A stretch of 64,000 nt of DNA, taken from NCBI GenBank assembly GCA_014529385.2, contig CM043944.1:51285768-51349767 (forward strand), read 5' to 3'. This document shows, one piece after another, positions 1-13,449 of the stretch (positions are counted from its first letter, which is position 1; each line of letters starts with the position of its first letter). The DNA comes from Adiantum capillus-veneris (lineage: Eukaryota; Streptophyta; Polypodiopsida; Polypodiales; Pteridaceae). The notes below the pieces were generated by a model. The model was not told where the DNA came from and made no database searches. It saw nothing but the letters and a program-made list of their open reading frames with translations. The position numbers and the translations under genes were made by a program.

Positions 1-1120
1 ACCAAAAAACAGCTCAAAAAACCATTGTCTCTCTAACACTGTAAGCTGTGGGTAAACCTGTCCTGCACCTGTACTGTCTCTGACTGTCCTGTCACCGTCC
101 TGTAAGCATAGACTGCGACAATGCCTCAACGGCAGTAAAGCAAAGATGCAATCCCAACTGTCTAACTCACAATCAATACATCCTAGCTGCCTATCTAAGG
201 GTGCTCGAGGGATCGCTCCAAGACCTGTATCACCGAAAGGATCTCAACATTCGAGAATCCCCCATCTTAATAAAACCTCACTCGACCCTCAACAAAGGCT
301 GCAGTAAATCTGACAGTACATAGACTTCCCACAAAGTCATACATCCACAAATTTCCCACTGTATGCTGTAACCGCTGCGGCGGTTGTTTGCTGCGTGACT
401 CACAGCCAGCAAACCCTCAACAAACATACATCATCTCTGACAATACATCCCATGTGGAAGTACCTGCAATGTCAGGATGAAATCTGGAATATCAAGCAGC
501 AAACACAAGCTACCTGATGAACTAGTGGATGTCGCCTACAGTCTGTGTGTAGATGCGCCCGTGTCGTATGTGACACGCCTCCAAGAACTGTGAGCCGTCC
601 TTCGATGTGTAGACAGCCACAAATCAACACTCTGGGAGTGTCGATATCCTCAGCACCTGCAGTCGTAGGCCGAAAACCCCAAATTTGCAGAGTCGGATCT
701 GCACCCGTCGAGACCATGTAGTCGAAAATGGCCTGCGCAGACCTTTGTCGAAGCCGAACGGTGGCCGAGATGACCTCAGAATGAAATTCTGAGAACACCA
801 AGCCCTTCGGGCTTACCCACAAGATTTGGGGTCGTGTCTTCGCCTGTCGAATTTCACTCCAATCTGAGCTGGTGACTCTAGCCTCTTGCAGTGCTGCCCC
901 GAGCCTCGATCTGAGCTCTGATACCAGTTGAAGGAGTACGAGCGGAAGTGCGACACGAGAGAGAGTGCGAGAAGAAGAGCACGACGATATGGTGAACTCG
1001 CTCTACTGTAATGTGTAGAGCATAGTGAGTTCTTATTAGGTTTTTACAAAAGAACATGTGTACATACCTGGCGGCCCGCCCACTTACCTGGGCGACCACA
1101 TTGGGCTTTATACCCCAACA
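1..1120 (-). mobile_element. LTR retrotransposon E, 5' part (LTR plus leader), runs off the window
   Basis: A minus-strand LTR (929-1120) is followed by a primer binding site for initiator tRNA-Met: the minus strand reads ACTGGTATCAGAGCTC from 928 to 913. The rest of the window start (1-912) would be the leader or early internal region. An open minus-strand stretch at 472-822 has no ATG at its start and matches no family I know. The element lies inside a Copia gag fragment whose sequence resumes at 1121. The other LTR and the site duplication lie outside the window, so superfamily cannot be fixed; the PBS and short LTR suggest Copia. Confidence 0.6.
929..1120 (-). repeat. 5' LTR of element E (192 bp)
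   Basis: On the minus strand the LTR begins TGTTGGGGTATAAAGC at 1120 and ends in CTCCTTCA at 929, directly abutting the tRNA-Met primer binding site. The ends are TG...CA. No second copy is visible in the window. Confidence 0.6.
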
Positions 1121-1557
1121 AGTTGAACAGGCTTTTATTGCTTCTCAAAGAAAGGGTGGTAACAATAATGCATCCACTTCTTATGGTTCTGCTGCGAGTG
1201 GCAAAAATTTTGTTCCTAATGCTTCTGCTGGCAGCACTTCGTCTGGCAATTCTGGTGATATGGGCAAAAAGAAGATGCGTTGCCATTATTGTAAAGCCAA
1301 TGATCACTTGATCAAGTCGTGTCCTAAGTTGAAGGCCAAAGAGACTAGGAAGAAAGAGGGTGGTTCCACTGCAAATGCTGGTTCCACTACAAATGCAGCC
1401 ATTGTTGAGTCTTCTATGAAAGGAGACTGTGTTGCTGATGTTGATGCAGAATGGGCGTTTAGTGCAGAGTGCACTTACAATCCTACTGTCCATGATGCAT
1501 GCTTGTCAGTTGCTGTAGATTCACATGTGTGGTATTTCGACAGTGGTGCATTGTATA
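1121..1557 (+). pseudogene. Copia gag fragment (family A) ending at the protease motif
   Basis: Translation gives a Ser/Asn-rich linker, a CCHC zinc knuckle (C-X2-C-X4-H-X4-C, about 1281-1322) and a basic KAKETRKK stretch. The reading frame then reaches the start of the Copia protease, W-Y-F-D-S-G (about 1533-1554). The same order and wording appear in element A at 17286-17620, so this is another member of that family. The 5' end is interrupted by element E at 1120/1121. The 3' end joins directly to LTR sequence at 1548-1557, so protease, integrase, RT and RNase H are all missing. It cannot be functional. Confidence 0.8.
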
Positions 1558-1682
1558 TACGCCCATCACTCTAGGGCTATCCATCTTTCCATTGCACACT
1601 AAGTAACACACTCTCTATTGTGTGCCTTGAGCTTCCTTCGTCTTCTCCAAGCTGTGTGTGTTTCTCTGCAGCCCTAATTCCA
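1548..1682 (+). repeat. Truncated Copia family A LTR
   Basis: From about 1550 the sequence matches the second half of the family A LTRs at 9665, 15934 and 44013 and ends in ...TTCCAACA at 1682. The first ~95 bp of the LTR are absent. The junction with the gag fragment falls on a shared GTGCA. Confidence 0.75.
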
Positions 1683-1694
1683 ACAGTATCAATG

Positions 1695-2352
1695 TAAAGA
1701 AGAGAGAAAGAGAGAAAGAGAACTCAAGAATTCCAAGGGCAACACGACGATTGTAGAGAAAGATTTGGAGATGGAGATGGCTTGAAGGTAAGAGCTTGAG
1801 GGAGAGAAGGTAACTCAAACGTCAAGGCAAGAGAGCTTCCGCTTCTGAGAGTGTGTGTCTGTGTCTCCAAAGTGAAAGGAGAGGGGTCTTTATATAGGCT
1901 CTCAAGGTCAGCTAAGAATAGAGAAAAGCAAAGAGAGCTAAGTTCGCATAGGTCCGCGGTTCTTTTTTCTTTTTTTAAATATTTTATTTTATTTTTTGAC
2001 ACGGATTACGATGCACAATTTTGGTTCTCTAATTTTAAAAGAAGCTTGGCTTCTAAGCCAAGAACTCTAAACTTAACTCCTTCCTCTTTCTTTTCTAAAA
2101 ATACTCCTCCTTTTCTAAAATTACTCTCTCTTTCTAAAGGGTCAACTCTTATCTTTAGATACAATCTTGAGGCTCAAGTTTCCCATCAACCTATAGTTTC
2201 AAGTGAATAAGGGTCATAATTAATAGTTCTAGAGTCCAATTTTTGATCTGATTGTTCCATTAAAATGCTTTTTGACTTAATAAATTGAAAACCTTAAATA
2301 TTTGCAAAGTAAATAAAAAACTTTTTTATTGAAAAATGTTGGGTACATTACA
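1695..2352 (-). repeat. Truncated 3' LTR of element F
   Basis: The stretch matches 4783-5430 of the 5' LTR closely, including a CTTTATATAGGCTCTC promoter-like box on the opposite strand. It ends in ACATTACA at 2352. The part equivalent to 3759-4780 is missing at the left edge, where the sequence abuts the Copia LTR end at 1682. Confidence 0.8.
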
Positions 2353-2486
2353 GTCTCCCCAACTTAGGGATTCGAGATGCCTCATCTCGAGAAAAAGTGA
2401 GGATACTCCTACTCTAATTACTAGTGACCATCATTATGTCGAAAAGGATGATGTCCTTAGTCTGCTTCAATTGCTACTACTGCTAC

Positions 2487-3242
2487 TCAATTAGCCAATC
2501 GTGGACAAGAGTTTTGATAATGTCCCAATTCTCCACATTCAAAGCATCGAATGTTCAAGCGTGGACGATCTTGCACATCAGTAACATAAGCTCTTTGTGT
2601 TTGTGTATCTCTAAAACTTTGATTCTGTTCAATTCTTCTTGTAATCCTTTGTTCCTTCATTAAAAGTTTGGCTCGTAGAAAAGCATCTTGTATAGTGGTA
2701 GGTTTCAGGGCTTCCAATCGCGAGCTAAATGGTTCTCTTAACCCTTGACAGAAGCGAGCTACCTGCTGCTCTATGGTCATTGATGGTGCGTAACGTTTAA
2801 GCCTTACAAACTTTGAGTAGTACTCTTCCAAGGATAAATTGTATTGTTTCAAGCTAAAAAACTCGTTCATCTTTATCACTTCATGGATAGGAGGTAAGTA
2901 TATTTCCTTCACCGCTTGTTTGATTTCCCACCAACTCTGAGAGTTCTCCAACACTCCCATGTCACGACAATGTTGTTTCCACCATAATTTCACTTCACCA
3001 CAGAGGCGAAACATCCCTAGCATCGCTTGGCTTGCAGGTGTGGTCCTTGCAGCAGAGATGTAATCATCCATAGCTTTGATCCATACTTCTGCATCTTTCT
3101 CAATATCATCACCCTCTCCTTTGAAAGAAGGTGGTTGCATTTGTTTGAGCAACAACTTCTTCTCCTGAATCTCCATATAGATAGCATCGTTCGGAGGGTT
3201 TTCCAACGTAGAAGTGATTTGAGGATTCCCTTGAGTGTACAT
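2487..3242 (-). CDS. gag: Gypsy-type Gag polyprotein (capsid plus zinc knuckle), apparently intact
   Basis: A 251-codon open frame from an ATG at 3242. Residues ~35-180 show the Retrotrans_gag pattern: a PPSFKGEGDD start, KLWW, FFSLKQYNLSLEEYYSKF and a VARFCQGL segment. The C-terminus holds one CCHC knuckle (C-F-E-C-G-E-L-G-H-Y-Q-N-S-C). Gag would build the cytoplasmic virus-like particle and bind element RNA. The frame stops right after the knuckle, where an autonomous Gypsy would run into protease. The lack of stops in an otherwise decayed region suggests recent selection or a young copy. The start lies ~500 bp past the primer binding site, in a repeat-rich leader. Confidence 0.8.
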   Translation of the reverse strand: MYTQGNPQITSTLENPPNDAIYMEIQEKKLLLKQMQPPSFKGEGDDIEKDAEVWIKAMDDYISAARTTPASQAMLGMFRLCGEVKLWWKQHCRDMGVLENSQSWWEIKQAVKEIYLPPIHEVIKMNEFFSLKQYNLSLEEYYSKFVRLKRYAPSMTIEQQVARFCQGLREPFSSRLEALKPTTIQDAFLRAKLLMKEQRITRRIEQNQSFRDTQTQRAYVTDVQDRPRLNIRCFECGELGHYQNSCPRLAN

Positions 3243-3294
3243 CAATGTTTATAATAACTTAAATCAATAGGGTACTTTCCAAACTTAGACTTAT

Positions 3295-3520
3295 CCAGTC
3301 CACTAAAAGCTCAATCGTATGACTTAATCAATCCTTACTTATCCGATTCATTAAAACTCAATCACATGACTTAACCAATCTTGACTTAATCAATCCATCA
3401 AAACTTAGTCACATGACTTAACCAGTCATGACTATCTCAATCACATGACTTAACCAGTCATGCGTCCAATCCACCAATTAAAAAAACTCGCTTTCATGAC
3501 TTAATCAGTCAAATAATTTC
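3295..3520 (-). repeat. Degenerate tandem repeats in the leader of element F
   Basis: On the plus strand the motif CACATGACTTAACCAGTCAT and its variants recur about six to eight times (CAATC.CATGACTTAA.CA). They lie between the PBS and the gag start. Confidence 0.7.
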
Positions 3521-3758
3521 TTTGTAGAAAAACAACTCAATCTTCTATCCATAAAATCATCAAAATGTCATATAGGGGTATACAAAAGATCTCTCTATGA
3601 AAAAAAAAACATAATAGAGGTTTCAACCATAACTATGGTACACGTCAATCGCCATAACGTAATATCTCTACGAGTCGGATAATGGGTATAGTAACCATAC
3701 ACATGAGGTAGTTTGAAGTAGCCAACTAAATCTTTTTAACCTGGGTTCTGATACCAAT

Positions 3759-5430
3759 TGTGAGGTCCCCAACCCCAAGAATATTGGGGCGACTTGATAG
3801 ATGGCCTTCCTTTATTCTCCTTTTTTCATTGACGACCCCCTACTCCATTTCCACAAAGTAGAGATATGAGCAATAGAAGAGAGGAAGTCATATATCCATC
3901 ATATTTGTGGTTATAAGGGTCATACACCACAAGCCAGGTCAATAAATCAATGCTTATTATAAAAACTACTTTCTAACATAAAGATGAAATCCCATTGACA
4001 TATTTAGAATCCATAAAGAACGCCTTTTTTCCCACATTTAAGAAGCACGGCCGCCATCCATAAACCATAAATATTGTATGAGACTTAGTCTAAACTAAAT
4101 AGTAATCTTGTGAAAAATACCTGACTACTCGATCCATAGCTTTCAGGAGCATGTAGATTTGGGACATCTTGACTCTTGGCACAATGAGTCTCAACCTTCC
4201 TATCTCGCTAACCACGAGGCATCCCGCTACCCGCGATGCATCTTGTTAATTGCTAGGCATCCCGCTACCCACGAGGCATTTCGCTAACCGTGAGGCATCC
4301 CACTAACTGCGAAGAACAAAAGAGAGCCGCTAACCTCAGCTTAATTTTCGCTAACCGCGGAATCACCTCGCTACCCGCGAGGAGCAAAAGATATTCATTC
4401 AATAATTTTTTACTTTAAATGATTCTTGAATGTGATCAGCGAACTCTTTATATCAACCAGTATCAACTTATCAAACAATCACACTTTATCAAGCAATAAC
4501 AATTCAACAAACAGTGATAGTTTATCAACCAGTCCTTTCACTAATCTATGAAAACATATGCTTGTTTCTTGTGATAGAATCACGTTTCTTGGACAGTTTA
4601 AGGGAATCCATATGCTTAGCTTCCCAGGTCAAACATGCATAGCAATGCAAAATTATAAATTTGTCTTACCGGATTAGCGACATGTTCGATTACCTTCCAT
4701 GTTTGAGGTTGGACGGCTTCGACTTCTTCCGCAACCAATACATCCGCTTCAGCAATGTTTGGAGTAGATGATACCTTCTTTTAGAGAGAAAGAGAACTCA
4801 AGAATTACAAGGGCAACACGACGATGGTAGAGAAAGACTTGGAGATGGAGATGGCTTGAAGGTAAGAGCTCGAGGGAGAGAGGTTGAGGGAGAGAAGGTA
4901 ACTCCAACGTCAAGACAAGAGAGCTTCCACTTCTGAGAGTGTGTGTCTGTGTCTCCAAACTGAAGGGAGAGGGGTCTTTATATAGGCTCTCAAGGCCAGT
5001 TAAGAATAGAAGAAAGCAAAGAGAGCTAAGTTTTTCGCGTACGTTTGCGGTTCTTTTATAAAAAAACAATTTTTTTTTTTGACACGGATTTTGATGCGCG
5101 ATTTCGGTTCTCTAATTTAAACAAAGCTTGGCTTCCAAGCCAACAACTCTAAACTTAACTCCCTCCTCTTTCTTTCCTAAAAATACTCCCCCTTTCCTAA
5201 AATTACTCTCTCTTTCATAAAGAGTTAACTCTTATCTTTAGATACAATCTTGAGGCTCAAGTTTCCCATCAACTTATAGTTTTCAAGTGAATAAGAGTCA
5301 TAATTAATAGTTCTAGAGTTTGATTTTTGATCCGATCGTTCCATTAAAATGCTTTTTGACTTAATAAATATTCACAAAGTAAATAGATTACTTTTATTGA
5401 AATTTATTGAAAAATATTGGATACATTACA
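3759..5430 (-). repeat. 5' LTR of element F (1672 bp)
   Basis: Plus-strand ends are TGTGAGGTCC (3759) and ACATTACA (5430). On the minus strand a TATA-like box (CTATATAAAG, near 4980) fits a Pol II promoter. Internal repeats at 4195-4390 are listed separately. Confidence 0.8.
4195..4390 (+). repeat. Tandem GCTAACCGCGAGGCATCCC-type repeats inside the LTR
   Basis: Eight or so imperfect ~19-bp units of the form CGCTACCCGCGAGGCATCC lie side by side within the U5-side half of the LTR. They are C/G-rich against an AT-rich background. Confidence 0.75.
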
Positions 5431-6829
5431 CTATGTGTAGCATCAGAGCTCTCACACCAAGTGGAAATTTCACAAAGTGCACCTAAGTCTCTCTTCATGC
5501 ATATAGTGTTGGGGTGCTATGTGAGATATTAGAGTTGATTTATAAGAAGGAGAGGGACCTATTTATAGGTTGGAGACCACTCACTCAGGTTATTGGTAAT
5601 CCTATTTTACAAGCTAACAAATAGAGATTTGTTTTTCGAAAATCAAAATATAGCGGGCCTTCTTTGTCTGCTTGAGTCATGGATGTGGACTAAAGAGAAA
5701 GCATTATTGATGGTAGACAAGGTGAAATTATAGTATATTGAGGGGGGGGAGAGAGAGAGAGAGAGAGAGAATTATTACTAGGTACATGTCTTGAGGTACG
5801 GTGCCTTTTAAAGGATATTTGTGTCAGTAAATTAATCGGTTAGTGTTAGTAATCACTAAAAAAAGATTAATGATATATTTAAAATAAATAGAATAGTTGA
5901 ATGATTGAGGGAAGAGGGGTGAATGAGATTTCCATTAGCCATGTGGCGGCTCCTCACCTCCCCAACTTTAAATTCCAAAAACATTTCATAGCAAAGCTTG
6001 AGAAAATACAACCTTTTGCCCCACTTCAGGAATGTCTAGTTCCTTGCTCAGTTGTCAGATGGGCACTCTATAAAAACCCACCAGAAGCCCTTGTTCCCAG
6101 CCTGGACCCCCATCACTTGCTCTATCTTTTGAATCTTCCATGCCCTCAAATGATGCGTTGCAAAAAGGAAAAAAACCATGCGGTCTCTCATTGTCGCACT
6201 TATCCATTGAGTACAACTTGATTCCTACAACTTTGATCAACATGCAATCATGTTTAAATGGATTTACATGATGATACCATCTCTACAAACCCTAGTAAGC
6301 TTAGAAAATACCTAATATTACACTTACCAAGGCAACCAAATTGCTCAGACCTAGCCCCCAACAAAACTTTAACTACCCATAGTAACATCACCATTTGAAC
6401 TTGGACTTCCAATCCAAAAAGATTAACATGCACCATAAGTCAAGTACTTCAAGGTCATGCACTCACATCCACTTGCACCTATCCAATCAAATGGGGACCT
6501 GTAAACCACTTCTAGATTCAACCCGCCATATTTACACTCTATAGCCCCGATTGAGGAACCATCTAGACCACCTTGGAGAACACATTGAGAACCACCTCTG
6601 GCATTTCCATTTCTACACTTTGAACCCTTTGACTGGCCACCTTTGACATACCCCACCGTAGAGCATCTTGGCCCAAAAACCACGTAAAGTATACATATCT
6701 ACAGCCACTCACCTACCCTTAACCTTCATATCTATCTTACCACTTTAGAATGTATCTATAAGCACACATAGCCCTACCTTGCACTCCTCATAGGATCTAC
6801 AAACTCTAGTTGCACCAATGGTATGGACT
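5431..6829. other. Unassigned stretch, possible older LTR remnant
   Basis: No coding similarity was seen. On the minus strand near 5545-5575 there is a TATA-like box (CCTATAAATAGG) followed by transcribed-looking sequence, which resembles the promoter layout of the adjacent Gypsy LTR, so an older minus-strand LTR is possible. A short GA array lies at about 5749-5769. Open frames at 5901-6221 (+) and 6254-6683 (-) are unrecognised and lack support. Confidence 0.3.
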
Positions 6830-7150
6830 TAAACTCAGCAAATACTGGATGATTTATTGAGACTAGATGAGATTAGACAGAGAACCATGCTTGAGCAAGA
6901 GGTAGCTCAACAGAGAAGAAAGTATTGGCATGATAGTAAGATCAAAGTCAAAAAATTTGAGAACGGGGAATTTGTGTTGCTATATCAGTCCAAGTTAGGC
7001 CCAAAGAAATCTAATCTAAAAGTGGCATGGTGAGGTCCTTCTTAGGTGGATTGGGTTTTTTCAAATGGCACAGTTTGGTTGAAAGATGTATGAGGTTTAC
7101 TATTGTCAAGGATCTACAATGGAGCTAAGATCAACTTGTACAATGTCAAA
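6830..7150 (+). pseudogene. Ty3/Gypsy integrase C-terminal remnant
   Basis: Translation in the plus direction gives the tail of a Gypsy polyprotein: RKYWHDSKIK, FENGEFVLLYQSKLGPKK, then a W-x-GP motif, GTVWLKD and a YNGAKINLYN end. This is the integrase C-terminal region that precedes the polypurine tract in Ty3 elements. At least three stop codons interrupt it. Nothing upstream of about 6830 reads as the integrase core, so this is a 3' scrap. Confidence 0.75.
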
Positions 7151-9664
<2,514 letters not shown>

Positions 9665-9891
9665 TGTTACCATACTTATGTGGTAGTGATGTGTGTGAAC
9701 GCGTTTACGACCACCGAGGCATTTTTTCCCTCACGAGGAGGTTTTTCCCCTGTGTATTGTACATACACCCATCATTCTAGGGCTAACTTATCTTTCCATT
9801 GTGCACTAAGCAATATACTTTGTTTTGTGTGCCTTGAGCTTCTTCATCTTCTCCAAGATCTGTGTGTTTCCCTGCAACCCTATTTCCAACA
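9665..9891 (+). repeat. Copia family A LTR (227 bp) with primer binding site
   Basis: It starts TGTTACCATACTTATGTGG and ends TTTCCAACA. It is the same family as 15934-16165 and 44013-44241. A degenerate tRNA-Met primer site (TTGATATCATAG) starts at 9893, marking this as a 5' LTR. Confidence 0.85.
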
Positions 9892-10503
9892 ATTGATATC
9901 ATAGAAGGTTGCATCCTCCTGGGCATAGTCGTCAACATTGCCGACACCCCCTGCATGCTTAATTTCTTCAATATGGGTGAACTTTGGTGAGCATCACTAG
10001 ATTGACAAATACTTTGAGCAGGCTCATAGAGCTTAGTCTGCTCAAAATTTTCATTCAAACTCGTTTTGACCTCTCACGGTTTCCACTACAGGTAGTTTTA
10101 CACGCAGGCCATTTCATCCTTTTGTGCAAAATTTTTATCAGTCCAATTTTTTGCATAATAGGTCCCTTACAATATTCTTTGGGTTGTTGTGCTATATAGA
10201 AAGTGTTAGTCTCACTTTGTTTCTCCTCTTTTTGGATAGTTTTCACATGAGGTGCAAGCACTTGCCATGGTTGACAACAACACAAATGTATTCAAAACGT
10301 TCTCTACTGAGGATAAACTAATGGGGAAAATTACCCAATGTGGGCTTACATGCAACAATTTCTTGTGTCAAAGGGCATTTGGAATATTGTGAAAGGCATT
10401 GATGTACATCTTCTATGGATACAGGTTCTATTGAGGATGTTATAGGGTTTAGTGGTGGTGGCAGGATTGTTGGTGCTAGAGTTGTTTTGCCTACGATTGA
10501 CTA
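9892..10503 (+). pseudogene. Copia family A leader and gag start, truncated
   Basis: The leader matches 16166-16528 of element A. Gag begins at an ATG at 10267 with MVDNNTNVFK, the counterpart of MADNNRM at 16529. Frameshifts occur within ~80 codons. Similarity to element A stops at about 10503, just after the CTACGATTGA point, where unrelated sequence takes over. This is the 5' end of a second family A copy; the remainder is not found in the window. Confidence 0.75.
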
Positions 10504-10604
10504 ATTCTTCCATGGATATGGAGGCATTATGAGCTTGGCACATAGAGCTCACACATCATTGAACTCCACAAGCCATAAGGGGTGAGAGATTGAGCTTTCT
10601 ATGA

Positions 10605-10607
<3 letters not shown>

Positions 10608-10669
<62 letters not shown>
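10608..10669 (+). repeat. (GA)n microsatellite, 62 bp
   Basis: Uninterrupted GA dinucleotide array. Confidence 0.98.
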
Positions 10670-10671
<2 letters not shown>

Positions 10672-11042
10672 CAAGTTCCTTAGATAAGGGCAAGTTGTCG
10701 CTCAGTCACTATTTTGCTCATAATTTGAGCTACAAAACTCCGATCAAAACTAAATTTTATCAAAATAGAGATGAATTTGAACTCTACAACCTTGTAGAAG
10801 AAGTCTTCAACTGATTTGGAGTGCATGTATGTATAAAATCAAAAACACAAAATCTGGTGTCTCAAAACATGTTGTGTATTCAAGCTAAGTAAGAGAGGAG
10901 AAAGAGTGTAAAGAGAGACAAAGAGATAACTTCATCTCAACTTCAGCATTGAAGGCCTTGAATACACATACTCTCAATGAAAAAGAGAAAGGGGATTCAA
11001 TAGAAAGAAAGAGAGATTGTGTGCATAGTATGACACTCACAT

Positions 11043-11148
<106 letters not shown>

Positions 11149-12289
11149 TATTGACATCAACATCTCGTTTTCTCGGCTTGAAACATCAAATTCTCCTTTG
11201 CCATCAACATGCATGGGTGAGGTACCTCTTTCAAAGAGGAGTAACACCTAGAATTGGCATCAACTTAGGATAGAGAGAAAATTTGTTGGTAGTGAGAGAT
11301 ACTAGGTTATAGATTGCTATTAGCAGCATTTCTATGAATGTTTTTGAGAGAAAATTTGGATTGCTATATGCATGTTTGTCCATGATGTATGTACTTTGTG
11401 GTATTGCTCATGCGTAGCCATTGATGGCTTCTTAGAGATAGTCCTCAGATACAATTTTTACAAGCATAGGGACAATCGTAGGTTCTCTTGACATAGAAAA
11501 TATGTTAGTATTTTTTTGTAGTGATAACCATTACAATTCCAATGGGAGTTTTGGATGCATATGATGTGTGACTAGCAGTTTTGAGAGTGCTTGTGTCCTA
11601 TTGAGAGAATTTTACTCCTCATAGGAGATGGTTCTATGATTTTTCTTGCATACTCATTGGCGCCTATTTGAGCATGTGTCCTACAGTTTTTCGTTGACAG
11701 TTTCACATTTTGGATGTATGTTGTGTTGTAGATACTACCATTGTATGGCATTGTGGAGTAGGTTTTGGCTTGTTTTGGCAGTCGTGGCTCTTTCTAATAC
11801 TATGCCTAGTCATGTTTGCATGACCTTTTGTGACAGTCATTGTATAAGGTTTTTTGAAGTCAAACATTGAGGAACAGGTTAGCTAGTGTGAGGTAGATTA
11901 GGTTGTTGGAGATCCCCATTCGTGGCCTTGCCATAGGACATGTATAGATAGGTATAGGTGTTTTAACACCAAGTTAGTAGTCACTCGATAATTTCTTTGA
12001 GCATTATATACCAAATTTATGTCCATTCAGTACTCTTTATTGGTTTATACACTGTTTTTGGCTCAATTTTTCTTGAGATTTAATCTTCATATAGGGGAGA
12101 CTCTGTTAGATTTTTCTTGTGAGTCCTCTAGTTTGCTTACTGCACTCTTTTGCATTGACATTGCAGTAATTTTACTGAGTTTTTTTGTTGATGTTTTCAT
12201 CTCTATGCAAAGGACACTCTACCAAAATTTCCATAGATATTTCGCTGTAAATTTCTAGTCTCACTCTCTTGCATTTTCTCTTGTCAGTC

Positions 12290-13140
12290 ATGGCTAGAAA
12301 TTTTGAGAAAGAAGAGTATTAGAGTCAAGAGATTTGATGACTTAAACTTCACGAGGCCGTGCAACGCCATTGAAATAACATAAAGATTGCATTTACACTA
12401 ATGATCGATGGGAGGAGCTTGACGCTCATGCTATGGAAACCATTCATCTACACCTTGCTTAGTCCATTTTCTCTACGATTATGAACAATGCTATTGCAAA
12501 GAAATTATGGGATTCATTATTCTTAGCTTACGATGCCAAGAGTGCATCAAACAAAGTGTTTTTGATGAAGAAGCTTATGTGCTTGAATATGAAAGAGGGT
12601 TGTAGTGTCAATTCACATTTGAACGAATTAAATAGTTTTTTCACATAGTTGACTTCTAAAGGGCTGAATTTTAATGATGAAATGAAAGTAATTTTCTTGC
12701 TATGCTCTTTACCTGAATCATTGGATACATTTAACATTGCCATTAGTGACCCCACCCATCAAGACAAGCTTGTTTTTTGTGATGTTACTAGTGCTTTTCT
12801 CATGGAAGATATTCAACGCCACTCTCTTGAAAAGAGTGGGCATGGTGATGCATATATGGTTAGTTGAAGTAGTCAAAAAAACCATCAATGAAAAAGAGGT
12901 CATAGTCCCAGTCTCACGATCATTGTCAAGATTACAAGAATGCGCGTATCAAGAGTCATGGGCATGACACGAGGAACATTGACTGCTACCATTGTCACTA
13001 GAAATGACACAGAAAGATTGTCCTTTATTGCAAAGAGAAAAAGGTAAAGCCATTGTTGAAATTCTTGGAGGAATCCCAATCCTCGAGCGAGTACTTCCGA
13101 GCGGACAAGAAACCGAGCGAGAATAAGCAATGGAAAACAT
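12290..13140 (+). pseudogene. gag: Copia Gag (UBN2-type) with degenerate CCHC knuckle
   Basis: ATG at 12290 (MARNFEKEEY). The middle reads as a classic plant Copia Gag: AKKLWDSLFLAYDAKSAS, NKVFLMKKL, HLNELNSFF, then LLCSLPESLDTF and FLMEDIQRHS. Near 12985-13035 a zinc knuckle can be traced (C-Y-H-C...H...C) with two in-frame stops. Gag would package element RNA. At least four stops and frameshifts show that it is dead. This family differs from element A, whose Gag wording is different. Nothing of protease or beyond follows; a 55-bp tandem repeat and LINE sequence come next. Confidence 0.8.
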
Positions 13141-13203
13141 TCATCAAGATCTCAATAGTTACTCTATAGAGTATCGTGTAGCAAAGTAACCATGTTGCAT
13201 CTC

Positions 13204-13370
13204 AAATAGTCTCAAACAAAAGAGTTATACTCTTCCTGTAATGTGTTCACACACATTAAAATAGTCTCAAACAAAAGAGCTATACTCTTCTTGTAATGTG
13301 TTCACGCACATTAAAATAGTCTCAAACGAAAGAGCCATACTCTTCCTTTAATGTGTTCATATACACATTG
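13204..13370 (+). repeat. 55-bp tandem repeat, three copies
   Basis: Units begin AAATAGTCTCAAAC at 13204, 13259 and 13314, a constant 55-bp period with a few substitutions. Located between the Copia gag remnant and the LINE reverse transcriptase end. Confidence 0.9.
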
Positions 13371-13449
13371 ATACACAGTCATATCCTTGCTCCTGAACCA
13401 TCTTGCTGAGCGTATTCTAAAACTCTATTTGTGCAAACTTATTCTCCAT

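Larger units (their letters stand above)
1695..5430 (-). mobile_element. TR-GAG-like Gypsy retrotransposon F (LTR-gag-LTR, no pol)
   Basis: Two similar LTRs flank a 1.4-kb internal region: 5' LTR at 3759-5430 and a truncated 3' LTR at about 1695-2352. The primer binding site (minus strand ATTGGTATCAGAAC, 3758-3745) touches the 5' LTR, and a purine-rich tract (AAGTTGGGGAGAC, just right of 2352) precedes the 3' LTR. The only gene between them is gag (2487-3242). Protease, RT, RNase H and integrase are absent, and the gag stop is only ~135 bp from the 3' LTR, so this matches the non-autonomous TR-GAG layout described in plants. No site duplication can be read because the left LTR lacks its outer ~1 kb. 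Confidence 0.8.

Noticed and set aside
1851-2210. 119-codon plus-strand frame
   Set aside because: It is antisense to the element F LTR and spans its promoter; no protein features.
5431-5460. Plus-strand tRNA-Met primer site (GTAGCATCAGAGCTC) right after element F
   Set aside because: It has mismatches in the key TGGTATC part and no LTR end or Gag follows in that direction.
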